Source of the DNA: Sphaerolaimus hirsutus
Lineage: Eukaryota > Nematoda > Chromadorea > Monhysterida > Sphaerolaimidae
DNA: 64,000 bases
Direction of reading: 5' to 3'
Assembly (NCBI GenBank): GCA_964036195.1
Contig: OZ038459.1
Location: forward strand, 9,607,206 to 9,671,205
How positions within the stretch are numbered: position 1 is the stretch's first letter; each line of letters begins with the position of its first letter. This document shows, piece after piece, positions 31,566 through 42,754 of the stretch. A model generated the notes under the pieces. That model did no database searches. It worked only from the letters and a program-made list of their open reading frames with translations, and had not been told where the DNA came from. The translations under genes were made by a program, and so were the position numbers.

Positions 31566-32389
31566 CTCATGGCTCAGGCATCAAGTAAATCTTGCCAGCC
31601 AGCACTGATTTCATGTTTCAAAAAATTTTACCAAAAAATTATTGTCGGTCATATTGGCCCTACACACACTAGTTTTCACCGTGACTGGTGTGAAAACTGA
31701 AATGGCGACATGGCGACATTCAGCCTACTCTTTTTGTATGCTATATGTGTTTTAATTTTGAAATTTTCAAACTTTAACTTTCATTAATGTAATTTCTAAT
31801 TTAATTAAAAAAAAATCATTCAACCGTGTTCATTAAATTGCATTTAAAAAATTTCAGTTTTCACATGAAGTCACCATGAAAACTAGTGTGTGTAGGCACA
31901 TTGATACCAAAAATTATTGACATGCAGTCACCAAGGTATTGTGCATCAGGTGCAACAGTTCCAGCAAAAAAATGGCCTATGAAAACTCAAATTTTATTTT
32001 AGTGAGTAATTGTTTTTCTGCTTTTTTCACATTTTGTGAGACACAACATTAAATAGAGTATAATAGAGTGAAATTCTGTATAAAACCTCCAAATATGAAC
32101 TTTATCTGACCATCTAGTGACTTAAAAAGCTACTTTTTCAAAGTTGGCAAAAGTGTGAAAACTCAGGACACATGGCTACATTTTGGTGACATTTTGGCGA
32201 CATTGTGGTGACACTAGTGGATCTGGTGTCTCCATGGTGACAGTTTTCCACAGTTGCTTCCCATATGTGAAAGCTGGTGACATTGGTTGGATGTCGCCAT
32301 GTGTTGCCAGTGTTCACAATGGGTAAACCGAGTTTTCCCTTACTGCATCTCATTTATGATAACATCAAATTGGCATTTTTTTAATTCAA
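31566..32389. other. Inverted segment between split element halves
   Basis: Contains the 31660 element, a dispersed repeat (32148-32340: GGTGACATTTTGGCGACATT-like words, also at 55900-56010) and no gene. The right breakpoint is approximate. Confidence 0.6.
31660..31896. mobile_element. CCTACACACACTAG element
   Basis: CCTACACACACTAGTTTTCA and TGAAAACTAGTGTGTGTAGG. Short AT-rich interior with AATGGCGACATGGCGACATT. Flanks CATATTGG / CACATTGA agree at 6 of 8. Confidence 0.85.
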
Positions 32390-32618
32390 AGTCCTGTTTT
32401 ATTTTTTTTTAACTATGTTATAAGATAGAGAGATGCTTTATACATATTTTTTGTAAAATTTCTGTAAAATTTTTGTAAAATGGTCCATTTTATTATTTTA
32501 TTATTATTTTGGAAAAAAAATAAAATAAAATGAAACAAGAATAAAATTAAAATAAAATACATTTTTATACAATTTTTATACAATTTGTATACAGATGATT
32601 TTTATAAAACCAACCTTG
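32390..32618 (+). mobile_element. CAGGGTTGG element, right half
   Basis: AAAATAAAAT words then TTTTATAAAACCAACCTTG ending at 32618, followed by GCCATGAG (32619-32626). Confidence 0.85.
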
Positions 32619-32626
32619 GCCATGAG

Positions 32627-33148
32627 ACAACAAATCCTGCAGTGAATGAAGAATTCTGAAGGCTGTTTGCCTGTTTTCAGGTTTGCTGTTTGTGAGTTTT
32701 CACCTGTGTCAGGTTAAAAGAGAAAATTTAATGCTTAGTTTTCATGTTTTGCCTGCATGAAGTGAATACAGTGTCACTTTCTTTTCATATTTTTTAAAAC
32801 AGCTGAGACTGTGACCTCAATACAGTTAAATTGATGTGATTCTACAAATTTTTGTGTTTCAATTGAACCCAGATGTGCATGTATGCCTGCAATGGCTGGT
32901 TTTTATTCATCATTCATTATCCAAAAAAATCTTTACTCAATCCTGCTTATGTCAATGATTCCCAATTTTTTCCATTGCATTCTGAACAATATCTGCTGCA
33001 GTGTGTGCAAAAATTGCAGCTATATGTACAGTAAATCTCATTTTAAAAATTATTTCATGTGAAATATATTTTTATTTGTTATTTACTTTTTGCATCTTCC
33101 TTTCTCACTTTGATAACAACCAAATGAAAGAGAATGAAAAACAACACA
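32627..33148. other. No gene recognised
   Basis: AT-rich unique-looking sequence; only short frames. Confidence 0.4.
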
Positions 33149-33521
33149 CACAGCAAAAAATGGGTGTGCGGATGCGCGGTGAAGCGTCGGGAAGTGTCTT
33201 CACGCCAACACTTCCCGAACGCTTCACCAAGCTGCCAGCGCTTCCACACACATCACGAAAATCTGCGTGAAGGCGCTTCACGCTTCTTAATATGACGCTC
33301 CCACGCAAATGTATACGCGGGGGAAGCGTGTGGAAGCGCCAGCGCCGTGAAGTGTCTTCCACATGTTTGGATGCGCATGAAGCGGGTGGTGAAGATAGGT
33401 GAAGCGTGTGGAAGACACTTCACCCAGAATCTCGTGATGTTGGTGGAAGCGTGTGGAAGCGCGCCGCTTCACGCGCATCCAGCCCGCTTCCACACGCATC
33501 ACGGATCCGTTTTTTGCTGTG
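33149..33521. mobile_element. CACAGCAAAAAA element, GGAAGCGTG words
   Basis: CACAGCAAAAAATGGG and CCGTTTTTTGCTGTG enclose an inverted array of GAAGCGTGTGGAAGCG-like words. TSD not readable. Confidence 0.85.
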
Positions 33522-33765
33522 ACATGTATGCCACTGGAAACATCACAAAACCAAAACAGTGAATTATAACAATTTATTTTATTGATTCATAAAAAAATAT
33601 ATAGAAAAAATGAACCATAATGCTATCAAACACCAAAATGTACAAAAATATACAGTTTCACCTGCTCTATCACATACAACAAAAAGTTATTGCTATCAAT
33701 GCCATGTCTTTACAGTGAAAACTCATTTATGTTATTTACGGCTGACGAATATTGTATAAAATTTT
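33522..33765. other. No gene recognised
   Basis: AT-rich spacer without recognisable repeat or exon. Confidence 0.35.
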
Positions 33766-33945
33766 GGTTCTTTTGGTTCTTTAGTTTGGTTCCGGGTCTG
33801 AGTGCCGGTTCTCGGTTCCGGTTCGGGTATTTTTTTTGGTTACGGTTCTCGGTTCTCCGTTCCAAAATTGTGCTCGGTTCTCGGTTCTCGGTTCGGTTCG
33901 GTTCGGTTCGGTTCGGTTCATTTCGGTTCCCCAACCCTACTACCT
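33766..33945. mobile_element. GGTTC word array, one end of an element
   Basis: Tandem CGGTTCTCGGTTC and GGTTCGGTTC words, ending CCCCAACCCTACTACC. The right terminus resembles hAT ends of other families (complement TAGGGTTGGGG) but no left terminus remains. The repetitive open frames are array translations. Confidence 0.6.
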
Positions 33946-33984
33946 GGATTATATGAGTTGATGGAATGCATTCACGCAAGGAAA

Positions 33985-34104
33985 AGTGCAAGTTCTGAGG
34001 AAAAAATAACTCCCTCCTGGAATGACACCCCCTTGAATAACTCCCCCTTTCAAAACCTCTGACGAAAAAATAAGTCCCCTGGGGTCTTATTCGAGGATAT
34101 ACGG
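33985..34104. mobile_element. TCGAATAAGACC element, truncated
   Basis: ATAACTCCC words and the right end TCTTATTCGAGGATATACGG followed by TA; left end absent. Confidence 0.7.
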
Positions 34105-34247
34105 TATTTCAGAAAAGTCGAGAGATTCACACAAAACCAAAAAAAGTGACTGTTGTCAATGCCTGCATCCATACATATCTTCACATGTATTTATGTCTTC
34201 AAGTGCAGGCATTTTTTATGCAGGCATGTAACAGCTAATTGTATTAT

Positions 34248-35438
34248 GTTGTAAACTAATGAAGTGTCTTTTTTCGATTTCATACAAATATACATTTGTG
34301 CATCCCACATTCTTTTGTACGTTGACCGATTTTGATGCCATTTTAGTATGTTGGGGTTTGGGGTCTGGGCTATGAGGAAATGTTTTTGTTTCCTCGAATA
34401 ATCCCCCAGTCCCGAGATAAGGGGGGTCTAAAAAAGGGGGTCATTTTGCATGGCCGATCTACACATTCACTTTGAACTTTACTCACTCAGCCATTTCTGG
34501 GCCAATTTGGATCGTTCGACACTTAAAATGATCAGCACAACCAGTAGATTCCATTTTTGTGATTGGATTAGTGATGTCTAAATTACGTATGCCGATTTGA
34601 CCCAGTTTTAAAACACCAAAAATAAATTTTTCTAAACATGCTATCAGTTACGTTAGACACTGGGGATTCATATACCAAAAAAATTATTTCAATGTCTCTT
34701 TCCAATCAAAAGTAATAGAACTTTAAACTTCCGTCTCCCATACATGTAAATAACTAATCAAGAACGATGAATACAGATAACCTGAGCATAAAAATGAAAC
34801 TTACAGGTTTTTCTGATCATTTTAAGTGTTCATTGGTGGAAATTGGCTGAGAAATGGCCGAGATATGGATTTCTGAAGTCACATGCATTTGCTCGTCATG
34901 CAGATTTTTCTATTTATTGTTGGGAGGCGAATGTTTAAAGTGATATAACTTTTGACTGGAGAGAGATATTGAAATAATTTTTGGGCCAGATTTATTTTTT
35001 TTGTCTATAGTATATGATAGCAACTTCAAAAAAATCGTCTTGAAAAATTATAATTACGATTATTTTTCATGTTCAAAAACCGGGTCAAATCGGCATACGG
35101 GATTAAGACATCACTAACTCGACCACAAAAATTGAATCTGCGGATTGTCCTGGTTATTTTAAGTGTTGAACGATCCGAATCGGCCCAGAAATGGCTGAGT
35201 TATTAAGCTTCAAAGTCAATGTGCATATCGGCCACGTAAAATGACCACCTTTTTATAGACCCCCCTTATCTCGGGACTGGGGGATTATTTGAGCAAACAA
35301 AAACATTTCATCATAGCCCAGACCCCAAACCACGACATACTCAAATGGCATCAAAATCGGTCAACGTACAACACAATGGAAAGCACAAATGTATATTTGT
35401 ATGAGTTGGCGAAAAAAGACACTTCATTAGTTTACAAC
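34248..35438. mobile_element. Foldback GTTGTAAACTAATGAAGTG
   Basis: GTTGTAAACTAATGAAGTGTC at left is complemented at 35438. Arms of about 500 bp contain CAGTCCCGAGATAAGGGG and the phrase CATTTCTGGGCC. Shares its interior with 18561-19816, 24400-24510 and 35439-37690. Confidence 0.8.
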
Positions 35439-36277
35439 CTAATATTTATTAGGGTGTAAACTAAGTTTCTTATCTTTTTGGCAATCTCATAAAAATGAAT
35501 ATTCCTGCATCCCATTCTGTTGTACATTGGCCGATTTTGATGCCCTTCAAGTATGTTGGCGTTTAGGGTCTGGGCTATGACAAAAATGTTTTGTTTCCTC
35601 GAATAATCACCCAGTCCCGAGATAAAAGGGGTCTATAAAAAAATGTTCATCTTCCATGGCTGATGTGAACAATGACTTTTAAAGCTTGATAAATCAGCCA
35701 TTTTTGGGCCGATTTTATTCATTCAACACTTAAAATGATCGAGACGACCTGTAGATTCAAATTTTGTGTTCGGATTAGTGATGTCTAAACTCCGTATGCC
35801 GATTTGACCCGGTTTTTGAACACGACAAAAACTTTTTTCTGAACATGCTAGACTAAAAGAATTCATCTGGCCAAAAAAAGTTTCCAATATCTTTTTCCAA
35901 TCAAAAGTGTACAAAGGAACAAAATGCCAGGCGCTGGCGCTTGGAGCTAGCGCCAAAGCAAAAAGTGCCATGGCGTTTCTGGCGCTTGGCGCCATTTTGC
36001 TCTGGCGCACTTGGCGTTTGGTGCTAGGGGTCGGAAAAGCGCCATGGCGATTCTCACATTACTACTCATAACCATATTTGGAAGCTTTAAAACAAGTTTA
36101 GTCACATCATAAATTGTTTCCAAAAAGTCACTGATAGTGAGAGCAATGTACCTTATGTGGACAAATAAAACAGAAATGTCATGTTTTATTCAGGTGGCAA
36201 TTGGTAGACAACACTGTAAATAGAGTGTGTATTCGAACTATGTTTATAACCAGATGAACAGATTTATTCATTTACAG

Positions 36278-36458
36278 ATTTGACCGTGTACTACATGAAC
36301 GATACCAAGGGCTATCAAAAGCATTACTAGACTGCCTCTACGAATCTAGATACATATACAGGAACATATCAATGCGCCTTAGCAATCACTGTCCCCAGGC
36401 TGATCGAGTCTTTCATCCTGCAAATATGTACCTGACTGCTCTTGGAAATTTGATCTGA
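36278..36458 (+). CDS. Terminal exon, paralogue 1
   Basis: After acceptor ATTCATTTACAG (36277) one base completes a split codon. Then 59 codons run to TGA at 36456-36458. The segment includes LLDCLYESRYI and the closing HPANMYLTALGNLI. The same C-terminal half recurs at 38590-38770 with near-identical DNA from CTAGACTGCCTCTACGAATC to the stop. Conservation of frame, acceptor and stop in both copies argues that this is real coding sequence. Protein family not recognised. Upstream exons are outside the window or destroyed. Confidence 0.7.
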
Positions 36459-36719
36459 TAAATATGTCACATGCTGAATCATTGCGACCCAAGAACAGTA
36501 GCTATAATTCCAGCTAAGGGAGTGAGATGTCTGAGATTTTTGGGGATGCAAAAAAAATTTTTTCTTAATTGATCCCCCACCCCAGTCCCACCCAAGATAA
36601 AGGAGTTCCACAAAAATGCATGCATTGTACATGGCAAATTTGAGCATTTTACACCATGCTCAATGACTAAGCCATTTATGGATCAATTTGGACTGCTCAA
36701 CACTTCAAATGATCAGGAT

Positions 36720-37519
36720 CAGGGTTGGCAAAATCTCAGAAAAAAATAAAAATAAAATTAAAATAAAATGGAAAATTGAAGAATAAAATAAAATGGAAAA
36801 TAAATAAAATGGAAAATAAATAAAATAAAAATACAATTTTACTAAAATTCAATATTTGTAAAATTTTAGTAAAATTTTACAAAAACTCAAAATCTGTGTC
36901 TGTAAAATTCTAAAAAAAAGTTTTCTATCCTGTTGTTTAAGATACTAGCTGCCAATTTGCAGAACTGGTGCTTTGTTGTTGCTTTCATTGTTGTGATTGA
37001 AAAATATTTTTGCTTCAAATTGCAAATTTTCACACATTTAATATATTTTCCCCTTATAAATCACTATTTATTGTGATTTCCTGCCCATTTTCTTCATTCC
37101 GTACCTTGAAAAAGCCTATGTATTGAACCACCGCCCAACCCAAAAAAATAACCACAAATTTTTAGCTATCTTTCCCTCAGGAGGAGCAATTAGCTACATA
37201 TCTATCCGGCCCCTGTGAGGGTCAAAATTCAAGATACATATACCTACATTTTTACATACAATTTTTTTTGTATTCATCTGCATGCTTCTAGCGTGCACTT
37301 GTTTGATGGCCTTGCATCCAAGATTCCGATTTTTTGTAAAAAATTTTGTTGAATATTTGTAAAATTTTTGTAAAATGGATTCATTTTATTTTATTAATGA
37401 CTTTTCAGAATAAAATAAAATAAAATAAAATGAAACATGAATAAAATAAAAATAAAATACAATTTTAATAAAAATAAAATACAATTTTAGTAAAAAGAAT
37501 TTTACTAAAACCAACCATG
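36720..37519. mobile_element. hAT-like CAGGGTTGG element
   Basis: CAGGGTTGGCAAAATCTC and TACTAAAACCAACCATG with a perfect TSD ATCAGGAT at 36712-36719 and 37520-37527. AAAATAAAAT words. The interior (36990-37260) resembles the CTATCTATC family core. Confidence 0.95.
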
Positions 37520-37690
37520 ATCAGGATGACCCGTAGATCCCATTTTTGAGGTCGGATAAGTAATGTCCAAAGTCAGTATGCTGTTTGACCTCGTTTTTTA
37601 ACACAAAATGATTTACAATATCTCTTTCCAATCCAAAGTTACAGCACCTCAAACTTATCAGTGGGTCTACCTACGGATGGCTGGTGGTCT

Positions 37691-38151
37691 TTAACTGTCT
37701 TTTTAACAATGTTTTATTTAAACACTTTAAGTTCATTGCAGGTAATTTGCATTTTTTGCATGCAAGTGTAAAATTTCACATACTTATCACCATTGGTGGT
37801 CGTTTTCATCGATTTTGAGGCTTTTGTTGTCCAAAAGCTTCCATTTGTTCATGTTATTGTGTAATAATAAGCCGTAATATGTTAGTGTAGTACATACAGT
37901 GAATGTAGTCCTTTTTTGAAACCTTAAGTAAGCAGAAGCACTATTCCATGCCAAACTTCACTTGAAGTCACAAACATTCAACAAAAGGTTCTATGTATAA
38001 AGAGTTGACATAAAATTGATATTTCTGACAAAAAATAACCACTTCTGCTTTTCTATGGCTCCACAGTCTGCATCCATTCTATGTTATAATTAACATCACA
38101 AAGTATAGGGACTTGTCTGATATACCTTACCTGTATATGTTGACTCATAAC
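37691..38151. repeat. Dispersed repeat shared with 5980-6610
   Basis: GCACTATTCCATGCC, CACTTGAAGTCAC and TATGTTGACTCATAAC occur in both places in the same order. No gene. Confidence 0.6.
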
Positions 38152-38412
38152 CAGGATTGGTTTAAAAAAAATATTTGTATACAAATTGTATACAAATTGT
38201 ATAAAAATGTATTTTATTTTTATTTTATGCTTGTTTCATTTTATCTTATTTTATTCCAAAATGTTAATAGAAAAATAAAATGGAACCATTTTACAAAAAT
38301 TTTACAGAAATTTTACAAAAAATCACAATCTTGCATGAAAGGCCAGAAAAATGTTATAATTAGCCCTAAACATGAAAAACATAGGACAAATTTTTTTCAT
38401 TACTTTGCAAAA
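38152..38412 (-). mobile_element. CAGGATTGG element, truncated
   Basis: Begins CAGGATTGGTTTAAAAAA with ATTTGTATACAAATTG and carries the family core (gaccctaaacatgaaaaa-like) to about 38412. There it joins host intron sequence directly, so the other half is deleted. Confidence 0.75.
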
Positions 38413-38589
38413 GTTACTCACTGACTGATAGTGACAGTAATGTACCTAAGGTGGAAAAATAGAACAAAAAATTTCGAATGTAATGTGTAATGTGTTTATT
38501 CAGATGGCACATGGTAGACAACACTGTAGAGTGTGTAGTCGAACTATGTTTATATTCAGATGAACATAATAATTATTATTCATTTACAG

Positions 38590-38770
38590 ATTCCGCCATA
38601 TAGATGAACGATGGCACGATGATGCATGGAAAACAATACTAGACTGCCTCTACGAATCTAAATACATAAACACGAACGTATCAATGCGCCTTAGCGATCG
38701 CTGTCCCCAGGCTGATCGAGTTTTTCATCCTGCAAATATGTACCTGACTGCTCTTGGAAATTTGATCTGA
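38590..38770 (+). CDS. Terminal exon, paralogue 2
   Basis: Acceptor ATTCATTTACAG (38589), 59 codons to TGA at 38768-38770, same phase as paralogue 1. The first 17 residues differ strongly (RHIDERWHDDAWK here). The next 42 are almost the same and the last 19 (from ADRV) are identical. Homology extends into the upstream intron (tggtagacaacactgta) and downstream of the stop. So the two loci are a duplicated gene end about 2.3 kb apart rather than a duplicated exon alone. No poly(A) signal is obvious. Function unknown. Confidence 0.7.
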
Positions 38771-38869
38771 TAAGTAACATGCTGAATCATTGCGACCCAA
38801 GAACAGTAGCTATAACTCCAGCTACGGGCAGTGAGAAGGCTGAGATTTTTGGAAATTTTTAGATGCTCA

Positions 38870-39062
38870 AGCAATGGAAATCAACTCATGATTTTTGACG
38901 TAATAACCATCTGCATAATCGCTCAAATGAAACTTGAATCTTTTTTTTAATTTCCACTTTAAAAAAAAACTCATGTAAGATTTGAGTTTTTCTAAATTTT
39001 TCAATTTCCTTCTTTCTGTGTAAAACAAAGACGCAGAAATTCCATGAGTTTCATGGTTTAAG
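38870..39062. mobile_element. CACAGAAAC-word remnant
   Basis: GCAATGGAAATCAACTCATG at left, AAATTCCATGAGTTTCATGG at right; short degraded relative of the CAACGATGG elements. Confidence 0.5.
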
Positions 39063-39076
39063 ATGTGTGTAGTGAT

Positions 39077-41127
39077 TAGGGTGTCAAATTTTCGTTTCCG
39101 TTTTCCGTTTCCGCCTTTCCGCAGAAAAATTTTTACCTTTCCGTTTTCCGGCAGCCGAACAATTTTTGACTTTCCGTTTTCCGTTTTCCGGCAGCTGAAA
39201 TTTTTTTTCCTTTCTGTTTCTGTTTTTCCGGCCCATTTTTCCGTTTTCCGGCTGAAAAATTTTTACCTTTCCGTTTCTGTTTTACCAGGCCATTTTTCCA
39301 TTTTCTGGCTCGATTTTCAGTTTTCTGGCATTTTTTCATTGTTTTTCCAATCTGTATTTATCTTCAATTGACTCATCCCATTGTGTTGTTTTTGTCTCTT
39401 GGAGCAGCATTGACAACTGGGATTTCAGGGTCAGTGAAACAGGTGCTGTGAACCCAATTGGGTCATATGCTGACACCAATAATTTATTCAAGTTTCGTCT
39501 GGTTGGTGTTGTGATGCTGTCAATTTGCAATTTTGGTGTTGATATTGCCAGCATGTCCGTTTGGTGATTTTATTTCATGCCTATTACTGCAACAATTTTA
39601 TTCACCTTTGGACTCCTGTCATTTTCTGCTATTTCATTCATGACTGATCTGGAGTTTAACAGCCATTCCCTCATGTTCATAGAACATTGGTTGAATAAAG
39701 CCTTGACTTTGTAATATAGTTCTAAAGCTTCAACTTCATTTGTGACACTCATGATGAAGTTATTGACGTCAATGTTGTTTATTATCATCGCCAACTGGTT
39801 TTGTTCCCCTTCATTTTCCTCATATTCATTCATGTTGTTTATTGTCACATTTAAATGGTATTTTATGACTGCTCCCAAAATTGCTGGGCTGCAGACAAGT
39901 CCAAACAGTATGCGTTTAAAACAAAGTACTATTAAGTTATTTTCAGTTACTGGTTTTGAGGCATCTTTCAGCCAGAAAAATCGTGTGTAGTCTCTAGCTT
40001 GGTCATGCAATCCTATTTGCAAAAATGCCTTTTCAATATCGGCAATTAATGCTAGATTGCCTGCCCTGAACCTCAGGAGTAGGCCCAGTGCTAATGGTGT
40101 TGTAATTGGTCCTCTAAAAAGGCACTCGTTGAAACTGGGCTTACCTGCAGACCCATGGTACACGATTCTGCATGATGTCGATTTGCCCGGCGTGATTACT
40201 GGCTGGTGTGGCAGGTAATGAATCCCCTTGTTGTCTGTTTTGTTGTCACAGATCTCAATTATTCCCTTTTCTAGTTGGTCGTCCAAAACTTTCCGGTAGT
40301 GTTTGAATAAGTTTGGATCTTTGTTGAATCTTCTTATCAGTGATTTAAAGTGCACCAAGGCTTCTGCTTTTCCTGTGGGCAGATCACTGATACTCTCTTT
40401 ATATGGCCAGTCAATATAGTATCGTTTGTTGTTGTCGTTGAATTTTATGCTATTTATTATCATCTCCTCTGCAATGTTGTCATCAATTGCATAGGGGTCA
40501 TCAGTGATTCCCACTGCTTCTAGACTGAAATTGTCATAGTGTTTCCTTTCCTATGGCCACTATGGCTACTTTTTGATGATTTTTTGTTGGTTGGGTTAAG
40601 CTTGAACTACAAGTGAAGTTACAGGCATGATCCATAGTTGCAGAATGTACAGCTACCACAATCAAAGCCAAACAGGCAAATCTGCATGCAGGTTTTCCTT
40701 CTGCAAATTTGTCTATTACCGTGCTAATTTCACTTTATTTTTTTCCGTTTCCGTGAAAATTTTGCTTTCCGTTTTCCGGCATTTCATTTTTCCGTTTTCC
40801 GTTTTCCGGCCGACAATTTTTTTTTTACCTTTCCGTTTTCCATTTTCCGCTGAGTGAAATTTTTTTACCTTTCCATTTTCTGTTTTCCGGCAGAAATTTT
40901 TTTTTTACCTTTCCGTTTTCCGTTTTCCGGAAAAAAGGCAGAAAAACTTTAAATTTAGCCAGAAAACGGAAAATGAGCCGGAAAAACGGAAACGGAAAAA
41001 AAGTGACCGGAAAACGGAATGGAAAACGGAAAAAAATTTCAGCAGCTGGAAAACGGAATGGAAAACGGAAAAAAATTGCCTGCAGAAAACGGAAAAAAAT
41101 AACGGAAAACGGAAATTTGACACCCTA
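39077..41127. mobile_element. TAGGGTGTCAAATTT element, TTTTCCG words, with pol cargo
   Basis: TAGGGTGTCAAATTTTCG at left and GGAAATTTGACACCCTA at right. Arms are arrays of CCGTTTTCCG with variants (39090-39330; 40740-41115). The centre is a BEL/Pao pol fragment. No TSD can be read (GTAGTGAT versus ATTTCAGC), so classification as hAT-like is inference. Confidence 0.85.
39336..40557 (-). pseudogene. BEL/Pao retrotransposon reverse-transcriptase fragment
   Basis: Minus-strand frame of 314 codons (40514-39570), continued in the same frame after one TAA by 72 codons (39554-39336). RT signatures: NECLFRGPITTPLA (about residue 129), ADIEKAFLQIGL with the first catalytic Asp at residue 159, FGLVCSPAILGAVIKYHL, and downstream SAYDPIGFTAPVSL, typical of the BEL/Pao connection after RT. 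The YVDD/YVDN box is replaced by IDVNN at about 249-252, so the remaining catalytic positions are lost. The in-frame TAA follows KIVAVIGMK. Upstream the frame closes near 40557. No protease, RNase H, integrase or LTR is present. The fragment is dead and wholly enclosed by TTTTCCG arms. Confidence 0.9.
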
Positions 41128-41631
41128 ATTTCAGCATGTACTACATCACATAAGTAAATATTTATAAATAGAAGCAATGTGTTGAACCACTTTTATGATG
41201 GTGAAAAAGACAAAAACTTATTCTATCATGAATATTTATCAATATTTATGAATAATTTAATATTTATTTATGAATGAATATTTATTTACCTTTATCTCCT
41301 GGAATAACATAGGGGGTTTATTATTTCATCCACAAATTTTGAGATGGTTAATTCAAGGAACCAGTGCCAGAGGCCATGTAAATCCGCTGGCCATGTGGTA
41401 GCGTCAAAAAAGTTGAAATTAGAAAGTAGAAAAACATCAAATATAGAAATTGATGACCTTTCTTGTCACTTTTCACCTTTTAAAGTGCTGAACACATTTT
41501 AGTGAGGTCAAATATGATAAAAAATTTTACTTTTGATGTTTTTGGTCACTTCTCACTTTATAAGTGAAGATCCATGAATAAAGTCAAAATGTGATGAGTA
41601 AAGATTCTCATCATTCTCATGGGTCTACATT
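41128..41631. other. AT-rich spacer, no gene
   Basis: Contains repeated AATATTTATGAATA strings (41220-41290); otherwise nothing recognisable. Confidence 0.4.
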
Positions 41632-42020
41632 ATTACCTTGAAATACCCCCATGGGGGTTTATTATTTCGCCAGCAAAATTTGAGGGGGGGAGGGGGTTAT
41701 TTCGAGGGGGGTTTTATTATTTCGCCAGAAATTTTCATGAAATTCATAGTAAAGAATACACTTTTTCTTACACAAAAACGGTAATAAATGTGAGAAAATA
41801 GGTTATATTGGGACTATAGATGTACATCTGTACACAAATGAGTGTATAAGTGTAGCTGTGATGCAAATAAGTAGTAATAAATACATCATGTACATTGCAT
41901 ACATGATGTACATCATTCCGGAGGGCGGTATTTCGAGGGGGGGGGGTATTATTTCCCCAGCCCATTTTGAGGGGGGAGTTAATTCAAGGGGGGGGGGAAA
42001 TTACATGGCCGGGGGTATAT
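41632..42020. mobile_element. CCGTATTACC-type element, ends worn
   Basis: ATTACCTTGAAATACCCCC near 41632 and G-rich GTTAATTCAAGGGG words to about 42000. The core (aggttatattgggactatag) is the reverse complement of 51740-51900, so it is the same subfamily. Confidence 0.7.
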
Positions 42021-42182
42021 GGCCGGGTAGAATTACATGTCTACTTTCTTCAGGTGCACTCTTTCGGTGGTAAGTATTTTAAAGAAGAGTTACATTCTGC
42101 CAGAATTTGTACAATTGCATTATATTTATAGCGTGATGCATGAGCAATGCTTTGCCAGCCTGATACATTATCAATTCAACTA

Positions 42183-42528
42183 CCCTAAATCCTCAAATAA
42201 GACCCCTTTGGAGTTATTTTTTCGTCAGACGTTTTGGAGGGGGGAGTTATTCAAGGGGGGGGGGGGGGAGTTATTCGAGGGGGGGAGTTATTATTTCCTC
42301 AGGAAACTTGGACTTCATTCATTGTATGGATGCAGTATGTAAACTCGTGTAATTCAGGTATTTCACTGTCCAACAACAACAAAACAATGTGTATACACTG
42401 CATACACATTATGTATGTGCTGTCGCTACTATTCTTTCATAGTTTTGTATTGTATCCTTTTCATCAGAAGTAGGACTTATTTATGAGGGGGGAGTTATTC
42501 GAGGGGGGTCTTATTCGAGGATTTGCGG
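42183..42528. mobile_element. CCCTAAATCCTC element, GAGTTATTC words
   Basis: CCCTAAATCCTCAAATAAGA to TCTTATTCGAGGATTTGCGG with TA both sides. Complete relative of 28002-29054. Confidence 0.9.
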
Positions 42529-42754
42529 TATTAATTAATTGTATTTATTTTCAAACGATCAAACTTCCCAAAAAGGCTTCTGCACGCATTTCCACTCAAA
42601 TATATGAAATACTTACATTGTAAATCAGTAATGCATGATGTTAGGTGTCGATAAAAAAACATGAACCCAAAGTTGCAACTCCAGCACAAAATTAGAAAAT
42701 TAAATGTGGTAAATATCACCTAAATGATATACTTCAGCAGATAAGGCACTTGAA

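Larger units (their letters stand above)
35439..37690. repeat. Composite of direct module copies, with insertions
   Basis: 35455-35910 and 36530-37690 repeat the module of the preceding foldback (CAGTCCCGAGATAAAAGGGG; caatatctctttccaatc). A degraded GGCGCC element lies at about 35930-36060. The second module copy is split by the CAGGGTTGG element at 36720. Host exon sequence (36278-36458) lies between. Confidence 0.65.

Noticed and set aside
33690..34062. Frames rich in RFGS or NRTEP
   Set aside because: Translations of the GGTTC array.
39063..39371. FRFPFP/SVFR-rich frames around 39063 and 40905
   Set aside because: Translations of TTTTCCG arrays.
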